A DNA stretch of 64,000 bases from Planomonospora sp. ID67723 (GCF_015711605.1 NZ_JABTEZ010000001.1:1392001-1456000); one strand, 5' to 3'. Positions 50,015 to 58,103 are shown, numbered from the stretch's first letter. Program-made: numbers and translations. The notes: generated by a model from the sequence alone, not told the origin.

Positions 50015-50461
50015 ATGGCTCTGAACCGTGATTTCGTCGGGCGGGCGTCCGCGCCTTCCGCGCCCTACGAGGTCAGCCGCGTGAAGATCAAAGAGTTCGC
50101 GACGGCGATCGGCGACAACAACCCGATCTACCACGACAGGGAGGCCGCGCAGGCCGCCGGGCACCCGGACGTCATCGCCCCGCCGACCTTCCCCATCGTG
50201 TTCAGCCTGTCGGGCGGGGCGATCCTGGCCGACCCCGAGCTCGGTCTGAACTTCGCGATGGTGGTCCACGGCGAGCAGCGCTTCGAGTACCGCCGCCCGG
50301 TCCACGCCGGTGACGAGCTGGTCAGCGTCTCCACCGTGACCGACATCCGCAGCGTCGGCCGCAACGAGTTCATCACCGTGCGGAGCGACGTCACGACCGT
50401 CGAGGGCGAGCTCGTCTGCACGACCTACAACACCATCGTCGAGCGCGGAGGGGCAGGCTGA
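50015..50461 (+). CDS. hadA: MaoC-family (3R)-hydroxyacyl-ACP dehydratase subunit HadA-like
   Basis: The 148-residue hot-dog-fold protein starts at ATG 50015 behind AAAGGAG. IGDNNPIYHDREAAQAAGHP aligns with the hydratase-2 motif but has Tyr where the catalytic His should be. That is the known feature of HadA-type stabilising subunits, which pair with an active HadB. The next gene supplies the active form. The heterodimer dehydrates 3-hydroxyacyl-ACP in fatty-acid elongation. In mycobacteria it serves mycolate synthesis, but this genome gives no sign of mycolates, so the role may lie in general or specialised fatty acids. Confidence 0.85.
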   Translation: MALNRDFVGRASAPSAPYEVSRVKIKEFATAIGDNNPIYHDREAAQAAGHPDVIAPPTFPIVFSLSGGAILADPELGLNFAMVVHGEQRFEYRRPVHAGDELVSVSTVTDIRSVGRNEFITVRSDVTTVEGELVCTTYNTIVERGGAG

Positions 50462-50462
50462 C

Positions 50463-50891
50463 ATGGCCGCGACTGTCAAGTACGACGAGGTCGAGACCGG
50501 CCAGGAGATCCCGGCCGCCGACTACCCGGTCCGCCGCGCCAACCTGGTGATGTACGCCGGCGCGTCGGGGGACTTCAACCCCATCCACTGGAACGAGCGT
50601 TTCGCCAAGACCGTCGGCCTGCCCGACGTCATCGCGCACGGCATGTTCACCATGGCCCAGGCGGGCCGCTTCGTCACCGACTGGGCCGGCGACCCCGGCG
50701 CGGTCGTCGACTACGGGGTGCGCTTCTCCTCCATGGTGGTCGTCCCCGACGACGACAACGGCGCCGTCATCACGGTGAGCGGCGTCGTGGAGGAGAAGCT
50801 CGAGGACAAGCGCGTGGTGGTCGCCCTGACCGCGAAGTGCGCCGACTCCCGGGTGCTCTCCAAGGCCCGCGCGGTGGTCCAGCTCTCCTGA
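50463..50891 (+). CDS. hadB: MaoC-family (3R)-hydroxyacyl-ACP dehydratase subunit HadB-like
   Basis: The 142-residue hot-dog protein starts at ATG 50463, one base after the hadA stop. GASGDFNPIHWNERFAK carries the full hydratase motif, with catalytic Asp and His, followed by GLPDVIAHGMFTMA. It is therefore the catalytic partner of the 50015 product. No HadC homologue follows, since the next gene encodes an unrelated disordered protein and murB comes after it. A hairpin at 50897-50924 ends the transcript. Confidence 0.88.
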   Translation: MAATVKYDEVETGQEIPAADYPVRRANLVMYAGASGDFNPIHWNERFAKTVGLPDVIAHGMFTMAQAGRFVTDWAGDPGAVVDYGVRFSSMVVVPDDDNGAVITVSGVVEEKLEDKRVVVALTAKCADSRVLSKARAVVQLS

Positions 50892-50896
50892 GCGCG

Positions 50897-50924
50897 CCGC
50901 GGGCCGGGAGCCCCCGGCCCGCGG
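50897..50924 (+). terminator. GC-rich hairpin after hadB
   Basis: CCGCGGGCCGGG at 50897-50908 pairs perfectly with CCCGGCCCGCGG at 50913-50924 across AGCC. It is five bases after the hadB stop. No T-run follows, as is common for actinomycete terminators. Confidence 0.65.
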
Positions 50925-51003
50925 ACCGGCGGCCCCGGACCGGGCCCGCGACCTGCGAGCCGAGCCGGAGAATCTTCTCCCGGCCCGTGGGTAGCGTCAG
51001 GAA

Positions 51004-51375
51004 ATGAGCGAAACACCACGTCACGTGAGCCATCGAGCCGAAGTCCGGGCCGGAGAACGGGTCAACGATCGGCCGGATGAGGAAGCCGCCGAGGCGGCGC
51101 GGCCGGGTGGCTCCCCTGAGCGGATCGACCCGCCCGGCGCCAAGCTGCTCGCCGACGAGGAGGCGGCACCGGAACAGGTCCCCGAGGGCTCCGAGCTCGT
51201 CGGCAGGGAAGGCGACAACGAACTGGAGGGCGATCCCGAGCGGGCGGTCCACTCGCAACGGCTCTGGGACGGATCCACGGCGACGTCGCGCATCGATGAG
51301 GCCATGCCCCGGGGCCAGGACGAGGATCCCGCGGGAGCGCCCGGCTCCGGGGAGCGGCACGGCGCGGCGAGCTGA
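51004..51375 (+). CDS. Small hydrophilic hypothetical protein, likely disordered
   Basis: The 123-residue protein starts at ATG 51004, with AGGAA just before. It is strongly acidic and basic, with very few hydrophobic residues, and no Cys (for example ADEEAAPEQVPEGSELVG). It is probably disordered. Short acidic proteins of this kind occur next to murB in related genomes, but I do not recognise a family. The weak ribosome-binding site and lack of homology evidence leave this call uncertain. Confidence 0.5.
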   Translation: MSETPRHVSHRAEVRAGERVNDRPDEEAAEAARPGGSPERIDPPGAKLLADEEAAPEQVPEGSELVGREGDNELEGDPERAVHSQRLWDGSTATSRIDEAMPRGQDEDPAGAPGSGERHGAAS

Positions 51376-51506
51376 GACCCCGCCCTGCGCGCCCCGCTCC
51401 CACGAGGCCCGTCTTCCGCGAGGCTCCGTCTTCCGCGAGGTGCCGGTGCCGTCGCGCGCCGCATAGGGTGGGCGGCGGATTTCGGATCGACCCCCGGGGA
51501 TGTGGC

Positions 51507-52547
51507 ATGGCGGAGCGGGTGGCAGGCGTACGGCTGGCGCCGTACACGACGTTGGGACTGGGCGGGCCGGCAGGGGCGTTCGCGGAGGCGTCCTCGGCCG
51601 AGGAGATCGTCGAGCTGGTCGCCGCGGCCGACCGGGCGGGCGAGCCGGTGCTCGTGCTCGGCGGCGGCAGCAACCTGGTCGTCTCCGACGACGGGTTCGA
51701 CGGGCTGGTCGTGCGGGTCGCCTCGCGGGGTGTCGAGATCGACGGTGACCTGGTCACCGTGCAGGCGGGGGAGGACTGGGACGCGCTGGTCACGCAGGCC
51801 GTGGCGGAGCGGCGCTCGGGCGTCGAGTGCCTGTCGGGCATCCCCGGCCTGGTCGGCTCCACCCCGATCCAGAACGTCGGGGCCTACGGGCAGGACGTCT
51901 CGCAGACGATCACCGGGGTGCGGGTGTACGACCGGGCGATCCGCCAGGTGTGCGACCTCAACGCCAGGGAGTGCGGGTTCGCCTACCGGCACAGTGCCTT
52001 CAAGCGGGCACCCGAGCGTCACGTCGTCCTCTCGGTCACCTACGAGCTGCCCCCGGACGGGCTCTCCGGTCCGGTCGCCTACAAGGAGCTGGCCGTACGG
52101 CTCGGCGTGGAGCTCGGCGCGCGGGTGCCGCTGGCCGAGGTCCGGCAGGCGGTCCTGGAGCTGCGCGCGGGCAAGGGCATGGTCCTCGACGCCGCCGACC
52201 CGGACACCAGGAGTGCGGGCTCCTTCTTCACCAACCCGGTCCTCACCGCCGCGCAGGCGGCCGAGCTGGAGCTGCGCGCCCCCGGCTTCCCCCGGTGGGA
52301 CATGCCCGGCGGGGACGGCGTGAAGGTCCCGGCGGCCTGGCTGATCGAGAACGCCGGGTTCCCCAAGGGCTACCGGCGCGGCCCGGCCGCGATCTCCACC
52401 AAGCACACCCTCGCCATGACCAATCCCGAGCTCGCGGCGACCACCGAGGACCTCCTCGACCTGGCCCGCGAGGTCCGCGACGGGGTCCGCGAGAAGTTCG
52501 GCGTGACGCTGGTCAACGAGCCTGTGCTGGTCGGCACGCGGCTCTGA
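51507..52547 (+). CDS. murB: UDP-N-acetylmuramate dehydrogenase
   Basis: The 346-residue protein starts at ATG 51507 after GGGGA. VLGGGSNLVVSDDGFDG is the FAD-binding core, SGIPGLVGSTPIQNVGAYGQ the conserved active-site block, YRHSAFK the arginine-containing segment, and SAGSFFTNPV carries the catalytic serine that protonates the substrate. KHTLAMTNP and IENAGFPKG complete the pattern. It reduces UDP-GlcNAc-enolpyruvate to UDP-MurNAc with NADPH in the cytoplasm. Upstream in-frame starts are inferior. A small hairpin (CCGCCGG/CCGGCGG, 52587-52603) follows. Confidence 0.93.
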   Translation: MAERVAGVRLAPYTTLGLGGPAGAFAEASSAEEIVELVAAADRAGEPVLVLGGGSNLVVSDDGFDGLVVRVASRGVEIDGDLVTVQAGEDWDALVTQAVAERRSGVECLSGIPGLVGSTPIQNVGAYGQDVSQTITGVRVYDRAIRQVCDLNARECGFAYRHSAFKRAPERHVVLSVTYELPPDGLSGPVAYKELAVRLGVELGARVPLAEVRQAVLELRAGKGMVLDAADPDTRSAGSFFTNPVLTAAQAAELELRAPGFPRWDMPGGDGVKVPAAWLIENAGFPKGYRRGPAAISTKHTLAMTNPELAATTEDLLDLAREVRDGVREKFGVTLVNEPVLVGTRL

Positions 52548-52699
52548 CGTCCTCCCCGGCCTGAGAACGTCAGAGCCGTGTGTGGTCCGCCGGCCCCCGG
52601 CGGGCGGTCCCGGTCCCCCGGGAGCGCTGCGGCGCACGGGTCCCGGGCGATGGGCTGCCGCCCGGGAATGAGCATTCCGTCCCCGCTGTTAGGGTCAGG

Positions 52700-52850
52700 T
52701 GGAAACACCCGAAGGGGAGTAGTCCCAATCGCGTGATCGACATACTGGCGCCCTCGTGCGCCCGGTCGCGCGGGCCTCGCCGCCGGTGAAGACGACGATC
52801 TTCCCGGTGACAGGCGGACGAGACCTTCGGCCTGGCAGGCATACCGAAAA
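52700..52850 (+). promoter_or_regulatory. yybP-ykoY manganese-sensing riboswitch
   Basis: The 5' part has GAAGGGGAGTAGTCCC at 52711-52726, the conserved GGGGAGTAG of this class. The 3' part has GGACGAGACCTTCGG near 52816-52830, the conserved ACGAGACC loop. These are the two most conserved segments, here about 100 bases apart, and the middle contains GC-rich helices. It lies 80-230 bases before a GDT1/TMEM165-type gene at 52932, a class often controlled by this riboswitch. By family knowledge Mn2+ binding turns on expression. I assigned the ends approximately. Confidence 0.85.
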
Positions 52851-52931
52851 TGCTGCCGGGCCGAAGCCGCGCCCGAACTCCCCGGGTGCCCCCCTTCCGG
52901 CCCGGTCGCGCGTCAGTGAAGGGCGACCCCG

Positions 52932-53501
52932 TTGGAAGCGTTCTGGCTCAGCCTTGTTGTGATCTTCGTCGCCGAGCTCGGTGACAAGAGCCAGCTCATG
53001 GCGATGACCTTCGCCACCCGGTTCAGGCCGTGGCCGGTCCTGGCCGGCATCACCCTGGCCACCGCGGTGGTCCACCTGGTCAGCGTCGGTCTCGGCGGTC
53101 TGGTGGGGGACTTCCTTCCCACCGCCGCCATCTCGATGGCCGCCGGTGTCGCGTTCCTCGGCTTCGCGCTCTGGACCCTGCGCGGGGACGAGCTGACCGA
53201 CGAGGAGTCGCAGAAGGCGAAGCGCACCACCCGGTCGGCGATCGTCGCCGTGACGGTCGCCTTCTTCCTCGCCGAGCTCGGCGACAAGACCATGCTCGCC
53301 ACCATCACCCTGGCCACCCAGCACGGCTGGTTCGGCACCTGGATCGGCTCGACGGTCGGCATGGTCGCCGCCGACGCGCTCGCCATCGCGGTCGGCCGCC
53401 TGCTGGGCAGGAACCTGCCCGAGCGGGTCATCCGGTACGGCGCCGCCGCCGCGTTCGCCGTCTTCGGCGTGATCCTGCTGCTGGAGCCTCTCGTCGCCTG
53501 A
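52932..53501 (+). CDS. TMEM165/GDT1 (UPF0016) family cation transporter
   Basis: The 189-residue protein has six or seven membrane helices and two copies of the signature E-x-G-D-(K/R)-(S/T): VAELGDKSQLMA in the first half and LAELGDKTMLAT in the second, with antiparallel repeat symmetry. Family members move Mn2+ or Ca2+ in exchange for protons, exporting excess manganese from the cytoplasm. TTG 52932 is chosen behind GAAGGG. It is directly downstream of a yybP-ykoY riboswitch, which strongly supports a manganese-homeostasis role. It converges on the gene at 53616. Confidence 0.9.
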   Translation: MEAFWLSLVVIFVAELGDKSQLMAMTFATRFRPWPVLAGITLATAVVHLVSVGLGGLVGDFLPTAAISMAAGVAFLGFALWTLRGDELTDEESQKAKRTTRSAIVAVTVAFFLAELGDKTMLATITLATQHGWFGTWIGSTVGMVAADALAIAVGRLLGRNLPERVIRYGAAAAFAVFGVILLLEPLVA

Positions 53502-53615
53502 TTCCGGCCGGGCGCCCCGGCCCCTCCGCCAGGCGGAAGAACGGCAGGAGCGGACGAGGCTGTGGACAGCCGGGGTTGAGTGACCGACCCGGACGAGGTC
53601 GGGCGGCCGAGCCCG

Positions 53616-53972
53616 TCAGGCGGCGGAAGCCGGGTGGCCGGCCGGGACGGGGCGGGCGGCCGAGCCTCGTGCCGCCGCCGCCCCCGCCAGGCGGCAGCCG
53701 AGGCAGCCGGCGTGGCCCGTCATGGGGTCCTTCACCCTCCAGCCCCACTGGTCGCGCGGCCGGACTCCGCTGGGCTTGCCCCAGCCCGCCAGATGCAGCG
53801 CCCAGGAGATCAGCCCGCCGAGAGCCATGACGCCCAGTCCGATCCAGACGCCGGGGGGCCATGCCGCGCACAGAGCGGCCCCGGCTCCCGCGAACCCGGC
53901 GAGGGCGATGCCGACGCCGGTCCATCCGGCGACGGTGTGGCCCATGTCGTAGTCGCCGTGCATGCCGCTCAC
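53616..53972 (-). CDS. HGxxPAAW-like small membrane protein
   Basis: The 118-residue protein begins MSGMHGDYDMGHTVAGWTGV, a variant of the HGxxPAAW motif, and has two helices (about 18-38 and 42-62). The C-terminal part is soluble, with two cysteines in HAGCLGCRLAG (CxxC). In Streptomyces such proteins are often encoded near trp genes, but none are here. The core motif is partly lost (HTVAGW for HTPAAW), so the family assignment is moderate. It is divergent from the MarR gene. Confidence 0.65.
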   Translation of the reverse strand: MSGMHGDYDMGHTVAGWTGVGIALAGFAGAGAALCAAWPPGVWIGLGVMALGGLISWALHLAGWGKPSGVRPRDQWGWRVKDPMTGHAGCLGCRLAGAAAARGSAARPVPAGHPASAA

Positions 53973-54039
53973 GTTTCTCCTCGCAATGGTCGTGCGGCCT
54001 CGGTAGAGTGGATAAAGACTTATCTCGCTTACTAAATAT

Positions 54040-54052
54040 CTTAGACTCTAAG
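54040..54052. promoter_or_regulatory. Palindrome at the MarR ribosome-binding site (candidate operator)
   Basis: CTTAGA and TCTAAG form an exact inverted repeat around a single C. It overlaps the AAGGAG of the MarR gene, whose GTG start is at 54063. The surrounding 54010-54060 is AT-rich compared with its neighbours. MarR proteins usually bind 16-20 base near-palindromes in such gaps, repressing themselves and a divergent gene. Here the divergent gene is at 53616. Confidence 0.45.
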
Positions 54053-54062
54053 GAGAATTCCG

Positions 54063-54545
54063 GTGGAGGGCAACCCCCGTCCGGCGGCCTCGGCCGAGCA
54101 GGTGGTGGCCGCCATGGACCGCCTCATCTCGCTGAGCCTCGTCGGACAGCACGACATCGCCCAGCGGCTCGGGCTGAACGTCACCGACCTCACCTGCTTC
54201 GGCCACATCCTGGAGGCCGGGGAGAAGCACCTCACCGCGGGGGACCTCGCCGAGCGGGCGAACCTCACCACCGGGGCCGTCACCGGGGTTCTCAACCGTC
54301 TGGAGCAGGCCGGGTACGCGCGCAGGCAGGCTGATCCGGCGGACCGCAGACGGGTGCGGATCGTCCCCGACGAAGGCTCCGCCGCCCGGGTCATAGCGGT
54401 GTACGGCCCCTTCTACCGGCGGCTCGCCGAACTGTCCGCCGGCTACTCGGCGGAGGAGATCGGCGCGCTGGCCGACTGGTTCACCCGGGCAGCCGACGCG
54501 ATGCGGACCACCCTTGAGGAGATCCGGCGGGGCGAGACCTCCTGA
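54063..54545 (+). CDS. MarR-family transcriptional regulator
   Basis: The 160-residue protein starts at GTG 54063, after AAGGAG. A winged helix-turn-helix lies at about residues 57-100 (LTAGDLAERANLTTGAVTGV, then LNRLEQAGYARRQADPADRR with the wing RR/DxRR). It should act as a dimer, with the N-terminal helix (QVVAAMDRLISLSL) and C-terminal helices for dimerisation. It sits divergent from a small membrane-protein gene, which is its most likely target, together with itself. A palindrome overlapping its ribosome-binding site supports autoregulation. Confidence 0.85.
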   Translation: MEGNPRPAASAEQVVAAMDRLISLSLVGQHDIAQRLGLNVTDLTCFGHILEAGEKHLTAGDLAERANLTTGAVTGVLNRLEQAGYARRQADPADRRRVRIVPDEGSAARVIAVYGPFYRRLAELSAGYSAEEIGALADWFTRAADAMRTTLEEIRRGETS

Positions 54546-54576
54546 TCACCTCGTGACGGGTACGCGGGAGGGCGGC

Positions 54577-57465
54577 TCAGCCGATCAGCGCGAGGCGGTG
54601 GGCGGCCGCGGCGGCCTCGCCGCGCGTTGAGACGCCCAGCTTGCCCAGGATGTTCGAGACGTGCACGCTCACCGTCTTGGCGGAGATGAACAGCTCGGCG
54701 GCGATGTCGCGGTTCGAGCGGCCCTGCGCGACGAGCCGGAGCACCTCCTGCTCGCGCGGGGTGAGCAGCGGCGTGCCCGAGGGCTCCTCGGAGGAGGTCT
54801 GCGCGTCCGGTGCGAGCACGGCGCCGGTCCGCCGGGCGAGGGCCTCGATCTCGGCGGCCAGAGGCCGGGCCGACAGCGCGAGGGCGATGGGGTGGGCGGC
54901 GCGCAGCCGTACGGCGACGCCTTCGCGGTCGCCCGCCTCCGCGGCGGCGCGCCCCGCCTGGAGCAGCGCCCTCGCCTGCTCGAAGGGGCGGCCGAGCCGC
55001 TCCCAGGCAGAGGCCGCCGCGTCGTGGTCACCGCTCACGCCGAGCCGGTAGGCCTCGGCGACCGGGCCGTCCGCGGTCATCGCGGCCACGGTCTCCTCGA
55101 TCCGGCCGCGCAGCGCCGCGGCCCGCCCGGGGGCGATCGCCGCGGCGGCGTCGCACACCAGGGCCAGCTGGGAGACCAGCCGCCAGCCCAGCATGGGCTT
55201 GCTCAGGACGCGCGCCTCCAGGGTGACCCGCTCGGCCACGTCCAGCGCGGCCAGCGGCTCGCCCTCCAGCAGGTGCAGCCTCATCGCGAGGCGGGCGTTG
55301 GCGACCGCCTCCTGGGTGAACTCCTCCTGCTCGGGGGAGAGGGCGAGCCCGGCGAGCACGGACCTGAGCGTCTCGACGTCGCCGCGCGCGGCGGCCACCT
55401 CCGCGCGCATCCGGTTCAGGTGGTGCCGGTCGCGTGTGGCGGGGTCCATGGCGAGCTCCCGCTCGGCCAGCGCGGTCACCTCGTCGAAACGGCCCAGCGC
55501 CTCCAGGGCCTCGGCCCTGTTGTTGGCGATGAAGACGCCCTGGACGCGGTAGCGGCCGTACTTCCTGGCCCGCCGCTCGCCTTCGAGGGCCAGCTCGATG
55601 GCCTCCGCGGAGCGGCCGACGTTGTTCAGCGAGTCCACGGTGTTGGCCAGCGCGCGCAGCACGATGCGGGCGGAGCGGAGGCGCTCGCCGATCTCCCGGG
55701 CGACCTCGTTTATGTCGACCGTGGTCTGCATCCGCCCGGCGATCGAGTGGCCCACCGCGAGGTTGAGCAGCAGGTCGGCCTCGAGGCACTCCTCGCCGTG
55801 GGCGCGGGCGATGGCCAGCGCCTCCTCGGTGAGCGCGGTCCCCTCGTCCACCTCGCTGAGGAACATCAGGTAGGAGCCGAGGCGTGCCAGCACCCGGGCG
55901 CGGGTCAAACTCGGCCCGGGCACCAGGCGCTCGGCGTAACGCAGGTCGTCGAGCGCCCCGGCCCGCCGCTTGGCCAGCTTGAGCTGCGAGAGCCGTACGA
56001 CCAGATCGGCCACCCGTTCGGGTTCCGCCCGCTCGTCCAGTTCGCCCAGGGCCGCCTTGACGAACTTGACGCCGCGGTCGAACTCGCCGCAGGCGTGGGC
56101 GGCGTCCGCGGCCTGCTCCAGCACCGTGGTGTGGTCGGCGCCGATGCGCGCCTCGGCGTCGGGCACCTTGCTCCACAGGGTGAGCACCCGCTCCAGGAGC
56201 TGCACCTTCTCGTTGTAGGCGAAGGTCTTGGCGGCCTTCTGCGCGGCCTGCCAGGCCGAGACGAGAGCCCACAGGTCGTCGCGGGCGGCGTACCAGTGGT
56301 GGGCGATCTCGATGGCGGCCCGGCCGGGCGGGACCAGCGTGCGGTCCTTCTCGATCTCCTCGGCGAAGCGGGCGTGCATCCGCACGTGCTCGCCCGGCAG
56401 GAGCTCCTCGTGTACGGCCTCGCGGATCAGCGCGTGCCGGAAGACGTAGGCGCGGCCGTCGGCCACCTGGAGCACGTTGGTCGCGATGGCGGGCCGGAGG
56501 GCGTCCTCCAGGTCGGGGCCGGACAGGCCGCTGACCGCGGCGAGCAGGTCGTGGCCGACCCGGATGCCGCCCGCGGCGGCGACGCGCAGCACGCGCTGGG
56601 TCTCGTCGGGGAGCTGCTCGACGGAGCCGATGATCAGGTCGTGCAGGGACTCGGGGAAGACGCAGTCACCGCCGTCGCAGTCCAGCAGCGCCTCGACGAA
56701 CAGGGGGATCCCCTCGCTGCGCTGGTAGACGTTGCCGACCTTGGTGAACTCCGGGGTGGTGCCGAGGATGCCGGCCATCTGCGCGGCCACCTCGTCGCGG
56801 GTGAGCCGGGGCAGCTCCAGCCGGAGGACCCCGTCCACCCGTCCGAGCTCGGCGAGCACGGGCCGGAGCGGGTGCTGCCGGTGCAGGTCGTCCGAACGGT
56901 AGGTGAGGATCATCAGGACCGGCACGGCACGCAGGTTGCGGCTGAGAAAGGCGATCAGGTCGCGGCTGGAGCGGTCGGCCCAGTGGATGTCCTCGATGAT
57001 CAGGATGATCGGGCGGCGCTCGGCCAGGCGCTCCAGGAGGGTGAGGATCTGCTCGAAGAGGCGCGCGCGGGCGGTCTCGCTCTCCGCGTCGGCGCCGGGC
57101 TCGCCGAACTCGGGCAGCAGCCGGGCCAGGTCGCGGGCGGCGCCGTCGGGCAGGAGCGCGGCGACCTCCTCGGCGCCCTGCTCGCGGACGAGCTGGCGGA
57201 TCGCCGCGGTGAACGGCGCGTAGGCCAGGCCCTCGGTGGAGAGCTCCACGCAGCCGCCGACCAGCACGTGCGCGCCGTCGACGGCGGCCCGCTCGGCGAA
57301 GCACGTGATCAGCCGGGTCTTGCCGACCCCGGCCTCGCCGCCGAGCAGCACGGCCGCCGCGGCGTTCTTGCGTGCCTGCTCGAAGGCCTCGCTCAGGCCC
57401 GCGAGCTCCGCCTCCCGCCCCACGAAGACGGGGCTCACCGCCCGACCCATCATGTCGTCCAGCAT
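54577..57465 (-). CDS. Large LuxR-family ATP-binding transcriptional regulator (LAL type)
   Basis: The 962-residue protein starts at ATG 57465. Residues 15-23 (FVGREAELA) begin an AAA-ATPase module with Walker A GGEAGVGKT at 42-50 and Walker B IILIIEDIHWAD near 152-163. The middle (about 380-850) is a helical TPR-like array. The C-terminus (about 895-962) is a LuxR HTH: TPREQEVLRLVAQGRSNRDI, then AKTVSVHVSNILGKLGV. LAL regulators activate pathways such as maltose use or polyketide clusters after ligand or partner binding. The target is not evident here. It is followed at a distance of 111 bases, on the same strand upstream, by a small gene at 57577. Confidence 0.87.
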   Translation of the reverse strand: MLDDMMGRAVSPVFVGREAELAGLSEAFEQARKNAAAAVLLGGEAGVGKTRLITCFAERAAVDGAHVLVGGCVELSTEGLAYAPFTAAIRQLVREQGAEEVAALLPDGAARDLARLLPEFGEPGADAESETARARLFEQILTLLERLAERRPIILIIEDIHWADRSSRDLIAFLSRNLRAVPVLMILTYRSDDLHRQHPLRPVLAELGRVDGVLRLELPRLTRDEVAAQMAGILGTTPEFTKVGNVYQRSEGIPLFVEALLDCDGGDCVFPESLHDLIIGSVEQLPDETQRVLRVAAAGGIRVGHDLLAAVSGLSGPDLEDALRPAIATNVLQVADGRAYVFRHALIREAVHEELLPGEHVRMHARFAEEIEKDRTLVPPGRAAIEIAHHWYAARDDLWALVSAWQAAQKAAKTFAYNEKVQLLERVLTLWSKVPDAEARIGADHTTVLEQAADAAHACGEFDRGVKFVKAALGELDERAEPERVADLVVRLSQLKLAKRRAGALDDLRYAERLVPGPSLTRARVLARLGSYLMFLSEVDEGTALTEEALAIARAHGEECLEADLLLNLAVGHSIAGRMQTTVDINEVAREIGERLRSARIVLRALANTVDSLNNVGRSAEAIELALEGERRARKYGRYRVQGVFIANNRAEALEALGRFDEVTALAERELAMDPATRDRHHLNRMRAEVAAARGDVETLRSVLAGLALSPEQEEFTQEAVANARLAMRLHLLEGEPLAALDVAERVTLEARVLSKPMLGWRLVSQLALVCDAAAAIAPGRAAALRGRIEETVAAMTADGPVAEAYRLGVSGDHDAAASAWERLGRPFEQARALLQAGRAAAEAGDREGVAVRLRAAHPIALALSARPLAAEIEALARRTGAVLAPDAQTSSEEPSGTPLLTPREQEVLRLVAQGRSNRDIAAELFISAKTVSVHVSNILGKLGVSTRGEAAAAAHRLALIG

Positions 57466-57527
57466 GTCATGCCTTATGTCTGCTTTTCTCCCTCTTATTC
57501 GACGCCGCCGAGGGGCGTCAGGGGGGT

Positions 57528-57568
57528 CGAGAGGCCCGGCCGGGCGGGAGGAGACGGCCGGGCTCTCG
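57528..57568 (-). terminator. Hairpin after the small gene at 57577
   Basis: CGAGAG and CCCGGCC at 57528-57541 (one bulged G) pair with GGCCGGG and CTCTCG at 57556-57568, over a 14-base loop. It is nine bases beyond the stop of the minus-strand gene 57577-57744, before the LuxR gene. The long loop and lack of a T-run make the efficiency uncertain. Confidence 0.55.
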
Positions 57569-57576
57569 TGTCAGGG

Positions 57577-57744
57577 TCATGCCGCGCTGGTCTTGCGGAA
57601 GAGGTTCAGCCCGCGGCGGCGCTCGCCGTCGGAGCGGTTCTTCCTGGCCGCGATGACCTCGCGGGCCCGCCGGTGCTCGGCCGCCTCGGCGCGGAGCTCG
57701 GCGTTGCGGGTGACCATCAGATCGAAGTGAATGTCCGGACCCAT
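57577..57744 (-). CDS. Small conserved-looking hypothetical protein
   Basis: The 55-residue protein starts at ATG 57744, behind AAGGAGGAACCCGAA, a near-perfect Shine-Dalgarno. It reads MGPDIHFDLMVTRNAELRAE and then AAEHRRAREVIAARKNRSDG, an amphipathic helix rich in Glu, Arg and Ala, and ends LNLFRKTSAA. Proteins of this type are common, uncharacterised actinomycete microproteins. A longer upstream frame to 57783 was rejected because its own start lacks a site. A hairpin separates it from the LuxR gene downstream. Confidence 0.72.
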   Translation of the reverse strand: MGPDIHFDLMVTRNAELRAEAAEHRRAREVIAARKNRSDGERRRGLNLFRKTSAA

Positions 57745-57983
57745 TTCGGGTTCCTCCTTGAGCAGTGCGCTTTCCTTACACACTCAAGGTTCGTCCTAAG
57801 GCCCCCGGTCCCACATCGGGCGGATGCCTTATCTCCGGGCCGGTCGCCGGCCGGAGGGTACCTAGGACAGCCCCGCCGCCCGCCCGGGAACCGTCTAGGT
57901 CATCCCTAAGACCTCCTGATGGAATGATCTCCGTTGCGGTCGACCTGCCGTCGGACGCCCGGAAGGCACAGAGTAGGGATGAA

Positions 57984-58014
57984 GTAGATAGTCTTTAACA
58001 AAACTATCTGCTAC
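57984..58014 (+). promoter_or_regulatory. Inverted-repeat operator upstream of the PPOX gene
   Basis: GTAGATAGT at 57984-57992 is mirrored by ACTATCT at 58003-58009 and, after one G, CTAC at 58011-58014. The 10-base centre CTTTAACAAA is AT-rich. The arrangement is typical of TetR/MarR-type operators and lies about 90 bases before the 58104 start, in a 359-base gap (57745-58103) with no other gene. No matching regulator gene lies next to it. Confidence 0.5.
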
Positions 58015-58103
58015 GGTTTCGACTGTTGCTCCGGACAGGAGAACGGCGGTGCCCCCTCCTTCTCGGAGGGGACCGCACCGCCTCCGACGGCGAAAGAGAG
58101 ACC

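Noticed and set aside
54006-54014. Third DnaA-box-like sequence (AGTGGATAA)
   Set aside because: It has one mismatch to the 9-mer and stands alone, so it is not counted with the two perfect boxes.
54661-57909. Open frame of 1082 codons on the plus strand
   Set aside because: It is antisense to the LuxR-type regulator, whose Walker and HTH motifs are intact. The plus-strand translation has only low-complexity sequence.
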